Shown here in pieces: positions 7,018-16,144 of a stretch of 64,000 bases of DNA. Location: contig CAMXVQ010000002.1 in NCBI GenBank assembly GCA_947252455.1, forward strand, positions 1 through 64,000, given 5' to 3'. The translations under genes and the position numbers were made by a program. The notes under the pieces were generated by a model, which was not told where the DNA came from, searched no databases, and worked only from the letters and a program-made list of their open reading frames with translations. Source of the DNA: an uncultured Atopobium sp. (GTDB lineage: Bacteria; Actinomycetota; Coriobacteriia; Coriobacteriales; Atopobiaceae). Position 1 is the stretch's first letter. The number at the start of each line of letters is the position of its first letter.

Positions 7018-9273
7018 ATGTCAAAAGTTAGCTATGAATTCGATCTGTTTAACAAACACTACAAACTAGAATCAGGTGAGCTTGCAAAGCAAGCAACTGG
7101 TCAATGCCTAGTATCATGTGGTGATTCTACCGTTAATCTTACCGTTGTTGTTTCAAAAGAACGCAAAAATTATGACTTCTTCCCACTTACGGTTGATTTT
7201 ATCGAAAAAATGTATGCCGTTGGTCGTATACCTGGCGGCTATCTTAAGCGTGAAGCTCGTCCAACCGAAAAAGCAACGCTTACTGCACGTATGATCGACC
7301 GTCCAATTCGTCCTTCTTTTCCTGATGGTTTTAGAAACGAAGTCCAAATTGTTGCTATGCCTTTAGTTGCAGATCAAATTCATCCAGTTGATACCATTTG
7401 CGTTATGGGTGCGTCGGCGGCTATGTATACAGGTGGTGTTCCTTTTGAAGGGCCGCTTGCATGCGTTCGCATTGGACGTGATAAAACTACGGGTGAGTAT
7501 CTTGTTAACCCAACTTATGAAGAGCGCAAAAACTCTGATCTTGATCTTGAACTTGCAGGTTCTGAAACCTTTATTTCCATGCTTGAGGCTGGTGCCGAGG
7601 AAATTTCTGAAGATGATATGCTCGATGCTATGGCATTTGGCCAAAAGGCTATTGCAGCATTTTGCGCCGAGCAGAAAAACTTCTTTGCTAAATATGAAGC
7701 TGTTAATGGAGTATGCGAAAAGAAGAGCTACGAGCTTGATGAACCTATTGAAGAGGTTCACAATCGCGTGTTTGCTCACTTTGACGAGATGAGCGCTGCC
7801 TTAAAAGACGCTGATAAACTCAGCCGTATGGATAAAGTTGAAGCACTTAAAGCTTCAATCGTTGAAGAGTTTACAGAAGACGAGCAAGCAGAATGGGAAC
7901 TTGCGATTCCTGCAGAGCTTAAAAGTCTTGAAAAACACGCTATGCGTAAAATGGTTGTAGAAACTGGCGAGCGCGTTGATGGTCGTAGCGCTACTGAAGT
8001 TCGTCCGCTTATGGTAAAAGGCGACTACTTACCGCTGGTTCATGGTTCGGGCTTATTCCAACGTGGACAGACACAAGTTCTTTCAATTGCTACACTTGGT
8101 ATGCTCAGCGAGTGGCAACGCCTTGACACGATAGAGCCTACCGAAGGCAAACGTTATATTCACCACTATAATTTCCCACCATATTGTACAGGCGAGACTG
8201 GTCGCTTAGGCTCACCAAAACGCCGTGAGATTGGTCACGGAAATCTTGCTGAACGTGCCCTTCTGCCCGTTATTCCTTCTGAGGAAGAATTCCCTTATGC
8301 AATACGTGTTGTCTCGGAGGTTATGGAGTCTAACGGTTCATCCTCTATGGCGTCTACCTGCGGCTCTACTCTTGCTCTTATGGATGCAGGCGTTCCTATT
8401 AAGCGCCCTGTATCTGGAGTTGCTATGGGTCTTATTCAAGAAGAGGGCAAGACAGTTGTTCTTACCGATATTCAAGGTTTGGAAGACTTCCTTGGCGATA
8501 TGGACTTTAAAGTTACTGGTACCACAAAAGGTATTACTGCCATGCAAATGGACAATAAAGCCACTGGATTAACGCCAGAAATTTTGCGTCAAGCCCTCAA
8601 ACAGGCTCACGAAGGTCGTATGCATATTCTTGATGCCATGTTAGCTGCTGTTCCACAAACGCGTACTTCTACAAAAGAAACAGCGCCTCAAATTATCAGC
8701 ATGAAAATTCCTGTTGATAATATTCGAGACGTTATTGGTTCGGGCGGAAAAGTCATTCGCGCAATCCAAGACGAAACGGGTGCAACAGTAGAAATCCAAG
8801 AAGACGGTAGTGTATTTATTTCGGGTGTAGGCGACGCTGGCAAACTGGCACAAGATCGTATTTTGGCGATTATTAAAGTTCCAGAAGTCGGGGAAGAATA
8901 TACTGGTCGAGTTGTAGGTATTCAGCCCTTTGGTGCATTTGTAGAGCTTCTTCCTGGAAAAGATGGTTTATTACACATCTCTCGTGTTGCACAAGGTCGA
9001 GTTAACAAAATTGAGGACGTTCTATCCGTTGGCGATGAAGTACGCGTTCGCGTCTTAGACGTTGATGATAAGGGTAAAATTTCTCTTGACCGCCTTGATA
9101 AACCCGAAGTTGCTCAAAAGGACGAACAAAATGCTCATGCATCTGAGGCACGCACAGCTCGTCCATATACCCCACGTGCTCAGCACAAACATTTTTCACT
9201 GAAAGAAGATGCTTCTGCTCCTTCTTCACACAGACAACTGCGTCGTCATCACGAAGTTCATGACGAAGACTAA
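7018..9273 (+). CDS. pnp: Polyribonucleotide nucleotidyltransferase (PNPase)
   Basis: 3'-5' phosphorolytic exoribonuclease that degrades mRNA and can also add tails. Two RNase PH domains are joined by a helical linker. The second core has the FFRR-loop-equivalent and catalytic region around GRLGSPKRREIGHG and DIQGLEDFLGDMDFKV. The KH domain (VIGSGGKVIRAIQ) lies near residue 572 and the S1 domain (YTGRVVGIQPFGAFVELLPG) near 630-700. The last 50 residues form a His- and Arg-rich polar tail (RQLRRHHEVHDED) not part of the core fold. The ATG has a GAGGA site four bases upstream. 751 residues. Confidence 0.96.
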   Translation: MSKVSYEFDLFNKHYKLESGELAKQATGQCLVSCGDSTVNLTVVVSKERKNYDFFPLTVDFIEKMYAVGRIPGGYLKREARPTEKATLTARMIDRPIRPSFPDGFRNEVQIVAMPLVADQIHPVDTICVMGASAAMYTGGVPFEGPLACVRIGRDKTTGEYLVNPTYEERKNSDLDLELAGSETFISMLEAGAEEISEDDMLDAMAFGQKAIAAFCAEQKNFFAKYEAVNGVCEKKSYELDEPIEEVHNRVFAHFDEMSAALKDADKLSRMDKVEALKASIVEEFTEDEQAEWELAIPAELKSLEKHAMRKMVVETGERVDGRSATEVRPLMVKGDYLPLVHGSGLFQRGQTQVLSIATLGMLSEWQRLDTIEPTEGKRYIHHYNFPPYCTGETGRLGSPKRREIGHGNLAERALLPVIPSEEEFPYAIRVVSEVMESNGSSSMASTCGSTLALMDAGVPIKRPVSGVAMGLIQEEGKTVVLTDIQGLEDFLGDMDFKVTGTTKGITAMQMDNKATGLTPEILRQALKQAHEGRMHILDAMLAAVPQTRTSTKETAPQIISMKIPVDNIRDVIGSGGKVIRAIQDETGATVEIQEDGSVFISGVGDAGKLAQDRILAIIKVPEVGEEYTGRVVGIQPFGAFVELLPGKDGLLHISRVAQGRVNKIEDVLSVGDEVRVRVLDVDDKGKISLDRLDKPEVAQKDEQNAHASEARTARPYTPRAQHKHFSLKEDASAPSSHRQLRRHHEVHDED

Positions 9274-9334
9274 CCAACGAGGTTTGCTTGTTTTTCGTTT
9301 GAGCTTTGTAGTGGTTTTAATTGGTTTAACTTGT

Positions 9335-9364
9335 AAAGAGTCGCATTTTTGCGACTCTTTTTTT
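9335..9364 (+). terminator. Intrinsic terminator after pnp
   Basis: AAAGAGTCGCA and TGCGACTCTTT pair as a strong hairpin with a short T loop, followed by a T tract, about 60 bases after the pnp stop. It ends the rpsO-pnp unit ahead of rnj. Confidence 0.88.
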
Positions 9365-9512
9365 ACGATATTTTCATTGATAAAGCTAATTTCAGGTACA
9401 ATAAATGTATGACTTTTTACTTATTTGTTAGTCATCTTAATTTACAACTTAACATATGCAACGGCATATGATTACATTTTGGATCAATTTCTAGAGAAGG
9501 GTTTTTCTATAT

Positions 9513-11171
9513 ATGCCAAAAAAAACTAAAGCTTTAAAGATTATTCCATTGGGCGGTTTAGATGGAATTGGTAAAAACATGACTGCATTTGAATGCGGCG
9601 ACGATTTAATCGTTATCGACTGTGGTCTTATGTTTCCCGATGACAATCAACCGGGCATTGATCTTGTTCTTCCAGATTACACCTATATTCTTGAGAATGC
9701 CGATAAGCTTCGTGGAATTCTTATTACCCACGGACATGAAGACCACATAGGAGCTATCCCATATTTGCTCGCTGATCTTCATCGTAAAGTTCCCATTTAT
9801 TCAAGCAAACTAAGCTTAGGCTTCATTAACGCCAAACTTGCCGAGCACAAGGTTGTAAGTCCAAAGCTTTGTGAAGTAAAAAATGGTGATCGCATTCAGC
9901 TTGGCTCGTTTGAAGTTAATTTCTTCTCAATTACACACTCTATTCCTGGTGCTTTGGGAATGTATGTAAAGACTTCTGCAGGGAGCTTTTTACACACGGG
10001 AGATTTCAAATTTGATCAAACACCTATTGATGGTGTAACAACTAATTTCAATGCGATTTGTCGCTTTGCAGAAGAGGGTATAGACGTATTACTTGCCGAT
10101 TCAACTAACGCAACTCGTCCTGGTTTTACGCCGTCTGAGTCAAGTGTTGGACCATCATTGCGCCATATTATCAAAAATGCTAAAGGGCGTGTTTTTGTTG
10201 CGTCATTTTCAAGTCACATCCATCGTATTCAACAGGTATGTGACGCCGCAGTTTCTGTGGGAAGAAAAGTGGTAGTCACAGGTCGCTCTATGATTACTAA
10301 CACGCGTATTGCGCGCGACTTAGGTTACTTAAAAATTTCTCCCAATAATATTATCGACGCATTTGACCTTGATACACTTCCAGACGACAAAATTGTTGTT
10401 ATGTGTACAGGTAGTCAAGGTGAGCCCATGAGTGCACTTGCGCGCATGGCAACCGGAGATCATAAGTCCTTAACAATTACCGCCTCTGATACCGTTATCA
10501 TTTCGGCCACACCTGTTCCTGGCAATGAAAAAAGTGTTCAAGGCGTTATAAACCTTCTTTCAAAAACTGGTTGCGATGTCTATGACCGCAGTAAAACCCT
10601 GGTACATGTATCGGGTCACGCAAGTCAAGAAGAACTTAAACTCTTGCTTGCTATGACGCATCCGCGCTATTTTGTTCCCGTGCATGGTGAGGCCGTTCAC
10701 CAGCGCGAACATGCTAAACTTGCACAAAGGATGGGCATTAAACCTGACCATATATTTATCGCTGATAATGGCGACGAACTCATTCTTAAAAACCATAAGT
10801 TAAGTTGGGGAGATCCTGTCAATTCGGGCGTTATTTATGTTGATGGTTTATCGGTAACCGATGCTAATCCTGTTGTTTTCCGTGACCGTCAAAAACTCTC
10901 GCGCGATGGCATATTCTTCTGTGTTGCAACTGTTACCAATCAGCATAAATTGGCCGATGTTGAACTTTCATGCCGTGGTGTTTCATTTAATTTGGACGAT
11001 ATTTCACAAGAGGCGCTTAACTCCATTAAAAACTATGTTGAAGTAAAAGCCCAACATGAAAATGTAACCATAGAGTCATATCAACAAGGGATACGTCGAG
11101 CACTTTCTCAGCTCCTGTGGTCTCAAACTCGTACCCGTCCCATGATCATTCCTGTGGTTATGGAGGTTTAA
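9513..11171 (+). CDS. rnj: Ribonuclease J
   Basis: Metallo-beta-lactamase/beta-CASP ribonuclease with 5'-3' exonuclease and endonuclease activity for mRNA decay and rRNA processing. The zinc motif HGHEDH lies near residue 73, further metal ligands in HSIPGALG and HTGDFKFD, and beta-CASP motifs follow (DSTNATRPG, SGHASQEEL, VHGEAVHQREHA). The 552 residues match family length; the C-terminal dimerisation domain is present. The GAAGGG site lies about 12 bases before the ATG. It ends at 11171 and ftsK starts at 11172, so the two are probably co-transcribed. Together with rny it indicates a Gram-positive-type degradosome set. Confidence 0.95.
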   Translation: MPKKTKALKIIPLGGLDGIGKNMTAFECGDDLIVIDCGLMFPDDNQPGIDLVLPDYTYILENADKLRGILITHGHEDHIGAIPYLLADLHRKVPIYSSKLSLGFINAKLAEHKVVSPKLCEVKNGDRIQLGSFEVNFFSITHSIPGALGMYVKTSAGSFLHTGDFKFDQTPIDGVTTNFNAICRFAEEGIDVLLADSTNATRPGFTPSESSVGPSLRHIIKNAKGRVFVASFSSHIHRIQQVCDAAVSVGRKVVVTGRSMITNTRIARDLGYLKISPNNIIDAFDLDTLPDDKIVVMCTGSQGEPMSALARMATGDHKSLTITASDTVIISATPVPGNEKSVQGVINLLSKTGCDVYDRSKTLVHVSGHASQEELKLLLAMTHPRYFVPVHGEAVHQREHAKLAQRMGIKPDHIFIADNGDELILKNHKLSWGDPVNSGVIYVDGLSVTDANPVVFRDRQKLSRDGIFFCVATVTNQHKLADVELSCRGVSFNLDDISQEALNSIKNYVEVKAQHENVTIESYQQGIRRALSQLLWSQTRTRPMIIPVVMEV

Positions 11172-13901
11172 ATGGCACAGGCACAAGGAAGAAAACTTAA
11201 ACGAACTAAACATACACAACAAACAAATCAACTTTCTGCGCCAGTTCGCGATATTATAGGCATCCTTATTGCTACTGTTGCTACGGTGATCCTCTTTTCT
11301 TTGTTTATAGGAACACAGGCTCTGGTTACAAAAAGTTTTAAAGATGCACTTGAATTTTGTTTTGGTGTTTGTGCTCAACTTTTGGCGTACGCTTTGTATG
11401 TGCTTAGCTTTACATTTTTTACCAATAATCAGCGCGTTCGCTTTTCAAGAGTGTGCGTTGGGTTGGCCCTGATATTTTTGAGTTTACTTGCATCAGTTAC
11501 GCTTATCTGTATTGAGCCTTACGCAACGCGCGACTTTATTCTAAACTCAGAAGTTTTTGTACATCAAGGTGGTATCTGCGGCGCAGGTATTGGCTGGATA
11601 CTGTATGAATACCTAGGCAAAGTTGTTGGTCTTGCTCTTATGTGCAGCACAATTCTTATCGGGGCTGTTATCTGCGGATTACCTCTTTCAGCACTACTGA
11701 ATACGCTGGTGGCTTCATTACATGATTTCTGCGAACACGTGTTTCAAATCATACAACGTCACCCCTCTGTTTTTGAGGACAATCATTTTGGTATGTCTGC
11801 AGATTCGCCGCGCATGGCTTCTTCAAGAGCACAACGTTCTCAAGATATTGATGAGATGAAAACAACGTTTCTGGGTGCGCGTAAGACAACCGTTCTTGAG
11901 CGCTCGCCTCGTATAGTGTCCGCTGTTACAACTTCTGATACCAAAAGTCCAGCAGAAGAGCCACAAGCTCGAAAAACAGAATTGCTCACACGCAATGTTA
12001 TTACGCCAGCAGCATCTCATACATCACATGATGAAAACGATACTGCAGGTACATCCAAATCATCATTTTTTTCAAAACTTATGCCTTTTCAGGCTCAAGG
12101 TGATAACATGCTTCAACAAAAGTCGGCAGAACGTGTACAAAATGATAAGGAAACAGCTGATACGCCCACAGATGATATTCCAGAATTTTTGCGTGTCTCT
12201 CATTTGTCGACTTCGACGCAGCATATCCATACACAGCCTAGAAATAAAGTTGCCAAAAATTCCCATGATGCTGCCTGTGAGACTTCTTCTGCTCCAAAAA
12301 CCTTACGTGGTATGAGTACGCCAGCTTCACGCTCAACCAAGGCAGCAGCTACTTCACAAACCCACGATGCAACACCTGCATCTGTTGTGCACAGCAAACA
12401 ACCTGCAGTTACGCGTCCTGGTGATAGTGATTCAGACTATAAATTGCCGAGTCTTTCAATGCTTAACTCTAATCCCAAAAGTGCACAAAGCGCTTCGAGT
12501 ACTCAAGATTTGGAAAATACTATGGAGCGCTTGCAGGGAACGCTGCTTGAATTTGGTTTACATAGCACTGTTGTTGATTATGTATCTGGGCCCCTTGTTA
12601 CAACGTTTCGAGTTGAAATGGGCGAGGGAGAACGCGTTAATAAAATTCGCAATCTTGAAGACGATATTGCGCTCACCCTTGCCGCCGAAAAAGTTCGTAT
12701 ATTTGCACCTATTCCGGGTACTTCCTATGTTGGTATCGAAATTCCTAATGCAGTACGTCAAAATGTTTGCTTAGGAGACGTGCTTCCCTTTGCAACAGGT
12801 GGCCCTTTACAAGTTGCAGTTGGTCGTGATTCAAGCGGAAAACCTGTTATTACCGACATCTCTAAAATGCCACATATGCTGGTAGCAGGAACAACAGGCT
12901 CTGGTAAGTCGGTTATGATCAATTCGATGATTATGTCGCTTTTAATGCGAACAACACCTAAACAGGTGCGCCTTATTATGGTTGACCCTAAACGCGTTGA
13001 ATTTAGTGCATATAACGGTTTGCCGCATCTTTATGTGCCTGTTGTTACGGAGCCACGACAAGCAGCCTCTGCCTTGCAATGGGCAGTTTCAGAGATGGAG
13101 CGTCGCCTTAAGCTTTTTGAACGTGCAGGTGCGCGTAATATTTTGAGCTACAACAAAATGGTTAAGCAGGACAAATTTGACGATGAAGAAAAAACCGTTG
13201 ATCCACTTCCATATCTCGTCGTAATTATTGATGAGTTATCAGACCTTATGATGGTTGCAGGAAAAGACGTAGAGGCTTCAATTGTTCGTATTGCGCAACT
13301 TGCTCGTGCTGCAGGTATACACCTTGTTGTGGCAACACAGCGTCCAAGTGCAAATGTTGTAACTGGTTTAATTAAGTCAAATATTGATTCTCGTGTTGCT
13401 CTAAAGGTTTCTTCGGGTATAGATTCACGCGTTATTTTGGACGAAACTGGTGCTGAACGTCTTTTAGGCAATGGAGATATGTTGTTCAAGGATCGAGGAC
13501 TTGAGCCCAAACGCGTGTTAGGATGTTATACTTCTGATGCTGAGATTAATTCGGTCGTTGATTTTATCCGCGCACAGGCAGAGCCTGATTATCACGAAGA
13601 GATTCTTTCACAGGTTATTCCAAGCCAACTCAATGCTTCGAGCTCAGGGCAAGATCGTAGCGATGATGATCCGCTCATTTGGGAAGCTGCACAAATCGTG
13701 GTTGATTCTCAACAAGGAGCAACATCAAATCTTCAACGAAGATTAAGTGTTGGATATGCGCGTGCTGGTAGGATTATGGATATGCTAGAGGCAAAAGGAA
13801 TAGTTGGTCCGCCCAACGGTTCCAAACCTCGCGATGTACTTATGAATAAGGATCAACTTGAAGAATTTAAAACACAAGAAGCTGCTTATAAGGAGGTTTA
13901 A
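11172..13901 (+). CDS. ftsK: DNA translocase FtsK/SpoIIIE
   Basis: Hexameric membrane-anchored DNA pump that clears chromosome DNA from the septum. Hydrophobic spans in the first 185 residues form the membrane domain. A long Ser/Thr/Gln-rich linker (about residues 205-450) follows. The motor has Walker A GTTGSGKS near 573 and Walker B VIIDELSDLMM. The C-terminal gamma winged helix (IWEAAQIVV ... RRLSVGYARAGRIMDMLE) reads KOPS-like sequences. 909 residues. Its ATG immediately follows the rnj stop, and the RodZ-like gene starts two bases after its own stop, suggesting one operon. Confidence 0.94.
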   Translation: MAQAQGRKLKRTKHTQQTNQLSAPVRDIIGILIATVATVILFSLFIGTQALVTKSFKDALEFCFGVCAQLLAYALYVLSFTFFTNNQRVRFSRVCVGLALIFLSLLASVTLICIEPYATRDFILNSEVFVHQGGICGAGIGWILYEYLGKVVGLALMCSTILIGAVICGLPLSALLNTLVASLHDFCEHVFQIIQRHPSVFEDNHFGMSADSPRMASSRAQRSQDIDEMKTTFLGARKTTVLERSPRIVSAVTTSDTKSPAEEPQARKTELLTRNVITPAASHTSHDENDTAGTSKSSFFSKLMPFQAQGDNMLQQKSAERVQNDKETADTPTDDIPEFLRVSHLSTSTQHIHTQPRNKVAKNSHDAACETSSAPKTLRGMSTPASRSTKAAATSQTHDATPASVVHSKQPAVTRPGDSDSDYKLPSLSMLNSNPKSAQSASSTQDLENTMERLQGTLLEFGLHSTVVDYVSGPLVTTFRVEMGEGERVNKIRNLEDDIALTLAAEKVRIFAPIPGTSYVGIEIPNAVRQNVCLGDVLPFATGGPLQVAVGRDSSGKPVITDISKMPHMLVAGTTGSGKSVMINSMIMSLLMRTTPKQVRLIMVDPKRVEFSAYNGLPHLYVPVVTEPRQAASALQWAVSEMERRLKLFERAGARNILSYNKMVKQDKFDDEEKTVDPLPYLVVIIDELSDLMMVAGKDVEASIVRIAQLARAAGIHLVVATQRPSANVVTGLIKSNIDSRVALKVSSGIDSRVILDETGAERLLGNGDMLFKDRGLEPKRVLGCYTSDAEINSVVDFIRAQAEPDYHEEILSQVIPSQLNASSSGQDRSDDDPLIWEAAQIVVDSQQGATSNLQRRLSVGYARAGRIMDMLEAKGIVGPPNGSKPRDVLMNKDQLEEFKTQEAAYKEV

Positions 13902-13903
13902 GA

Positions 13904-15445
13904 ATGTCACGACCACGTTTTAGTGAAATGCTTTTTGATAGAAGGCGTCAACTTGGTTTATCGATAGCTCAAGCATCTCGCGTTTTGCGTCTTAAACCTC
14001 AAGTTTTACAAGCATTTGAAGATGGTGATTTTCCTTCTATACCCAAAAGCGGATACGCACAAGGAATGTTGTCTTCATATGCTCGTTATTTAGGGCTTAA
14101 TACGCGAGTAATTGTGAGTCAGTTTAGCTGTGACTTACAAGCTTTTGAAGCAACTCATGGCACGCGAGCAACTGGAAGCGATATTGATACCACAGCGCGC
14201 ATGTCATCAAGAAAGTTAAACGGTACTATTTCTACGAGAACCCCACAAGATTTTCAAGGCAGAAGCGGTCTTTTGCCAACATCAGGTGGATATGCAGGAG
14301 ATATGCATGATTTTGCAACCACAAGTGAAGTTCATTCCCGCGAGACTGGGTCAACAATATCTAGTCTGCCAGAGCGTCATTACGGTCGCTATAGCACTTC
14401 TACACTTATGCAGTCAGCGCCGCGCTCTCGTGGAAGTTATCTCGATCGTCCCTTTACCAATCGTCAATCAAGCTACATGACCCAAACAGAAAACAACCTG
14501 CGACGTAACCGTAACGCTCAACTTGAGCCTGAGGGTTATGACAGCGATTCTGTACAAGCACGATCTGCGCTTGATTATAACTATGTTGATGACCTGCGTT
14601 ATGATGCGGCTCATCCATATGAGGCAGCCTCATCGCAGATGGGGCGAAGACGCTCGCGTAATATTGCGCCTGCAACACGTCCTCATGTTCAAAGACAAAC
14701 CCGGCGAGGTTCTTCGTCTCGTAATTCCCGTCAAGCAACAACTGAACCTCTATGGAAAAATATTATATTGTGGTTTTTCGACGATCCACGACGACTAGGA
14801 ATACTGGGCGCAATCATCTGTGTATTTCTTTTATCCTGCGTTATTATTTTCTCTATAAATTCCTGTGTTAAAAATTCGCTTTCATCAGGAAAAACTGTTA
14901 CGGTTACCGCGGCTGATACGTCTTCGTCTTCTAAAAAACAAGACGCAGATGCCCAAGCTGACGATGTTGCTTCTCAGGCTGCTAAAGATAAAGCTGCAAA
15001 AGAAGAGGAAGAATCTCATAACAAAACTGAGGTTGAGGTCAGTGTAAATGACGGCGAAGTGAGCTGGGTTGAAATTGTTAATGATGGAAAAAGCCAAATT
15101 GCACAACAGGTAACAGGTCCTTGGGATCAAAGCTATGTTGTTACCGATACCATTACTATTCAGGTAAGCAATCCTGGAGCAGTTCGTGTTACAAAAAATG
15201 GAACGCCTGTCAAATTTGATACAAAAACTGCTGGTATTGGCTCGGTTACCATTAAGGGTACAAAACCCGATAATGAATCAGATGGAGATGATAATAATTC
15301 ATCAGATGCGGCTGATTCCAACAACGCTTCCCAGAAAAAAGATGCTTCTAAAAAGAAGAATCAAAACTCTTCTCAAAACCAGCAAAAACAGAAAAAACAG
15401 AAAAAGCAACAAAATGAATCTTCCAATAAAAAGACTCATAATTAG
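13904..15445 (+). CDS. RodZ-like helix-turn-helix membrane protein
   Basis: Bitopic membrane protein of the RodZ/HTH_25 type, probably linked to cell shape or division. An Xre-like helix-turn-helix occupies residues about 5-70 (FSEMLFDRRRQLGLSIAQAS, FEDGDFPSIPKSGYAQGML). A 220-residue Arg/Ser-rich linker follows, then one membrane span (GILGAIICVFLLSCVIIFSI) near residues 303-322. The extracellular part contains a DUF4115-like beta domain around VSWVEIVNDG to VRVTKNGTPVKF. The protein ends in an almost pure Asn/Gln/Lys/Ser tail. 513 residues, longer than E. coli RodZ because of the linker and tail. It sits directly after ftsK. Confidence 0.72.
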   Translation: MSRPRFSEMLFDRRRQLGLSIAQASRVLRLKPQVLQAFEDGDFPSIPKSGYAQGMLSSYARYLGLNTRVIVSQFSCDLQAFEATHGTRATGSDIDTTARMSSRKLNGTISTRTPQDFQGRSGLLPTSGGYAGDMHDFATTSEVHSRETGSTISSLPERHYGRYSTSTLMQSAPRSRGSYLDRPFTNRQSSYMTQTENNLRRNRNAQLEPEGYDSDSVQARSALDYNYVDDLRYDAAHPYEAASSQMGRRRSRNIAPATRPHVQRQTRRGSSSRNSRQATTEPLWKNIILWFFDDPRRLGILGAIICVFLLSCVIIFSINSCVKNSLSSGKTVTVTAADTSSSSKKQDADAQADDVASQAAKDKAAKEEEESHNKTEVEVSVNDGEVSWVEIVNDGKSQIAQQVTGPWDQSYVVTDTITIQVSNPGAVRVTKNGTPVKFDTKTAGIGSVTIKGTKPDNESDGDDNNSSDAADSNNASQKKDASKKKNQNSSQNQQKQKKQKKQQNESSNKKTHN

Positions 15446-15516
15446 TTGTTTGAATACTCTATGACCACAAGCGTAAAGCTCATTGTACATGCAATTTTTA
15501 CAGGAAAGGAAAGGTT

Positions 15517-16014
15517 ATGGCCAAAGAAGCGAGTTTTGATATTGTTTCGGAAGTAAATATGCAAGAAGTAGACAATGCTTTTCAGCAATGTGCACGTGAA
15601 CTTACACAACGCTATGATCTCAAGCAAACAGGAGCCAGCATTGAATTTTCTAAACAAGATGCTCTCTTTACCATTGAGGCTCCATCAGAATTTGTTGCTT
15701 CGCAGGTCATTGATGTTTTGCGTACTAAACTTGCTAAACGCTCCATCGATTTATCAGCACTTAAAGTAAATAAACCACAAAGTGCTTCTGGAGCTTCAGT
15801 TCGTCAAACGGCAAGTCTTATACAAGGCATTTCTAAGGAAGTCTCAAAAAAGATTGCTCAAGATATTCGTAATTTAAAGCTTAAATGTAAAGCTGTAGTT
15901 GAGGGTGAGAAATTACGTGTGAGTTCTGCTTCTCGTGATGTTTTGCAGTCAGTTATTGCTGCTTTAAAAGAGCAAGATTACGGTCAGCCTCTGCAATTTA
16001 CTAATTATCGATAA
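15517..16014 (+). CDS. yajQ: YajQ family nucleotide-binding protein
   Basis: Small cytoplasmic protein of the YajQ (UPF0234) family. Some members bind cyclic di-GMP, but the role here is unknown. The 165 residues match end to end: SFDIVSEVNMQEVDNAFQQ at the N-terminus, ELTQRYDLKQTGASIEF, and the characteristic end QDYGQPLQFTNYR. A strong AGGAAAGGAAAGG ribosome binding site precedes the ATG. It lies between the RodZ-like gene and rimO with gaps of 71 and 130 bases, so it may have its own promoter. Confidence 0.93.
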   Translation: MAKEASFDIVSEVNMQEVDNAFQQCARELTQRYDLKQTGASIEFSKQDALFTIEAPSEFVASQVIDVLRTKLAKRSIDLSALKVNKPQSASGASVRQTASLIQGISKEVSKKIAQDIRNLKLKCKAVVEGEKLRVSSASRDVLQSVIAALKEQDYGQPLQFTNYR

Positions 16015-16144
16015 GCTTACTTTCTGTGCAGGTACTTACCCAGCGTAATCCATATTTTACGCATGTACATCGTTGTATGGCTATTCGTTATGGCAGGTTT
16101 AGCTCATTAGTTATACTTTCGGACAAAGGATTTCTTTTTAAACT

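Noticed and set aside
7367..7792. A 141-codon + strand frame and an overlapping long minus-strand frame inside pnp
   Set aside because: Both are other-frame readings of the fully conserved PNPase coding sequence and have no family match or start signal.
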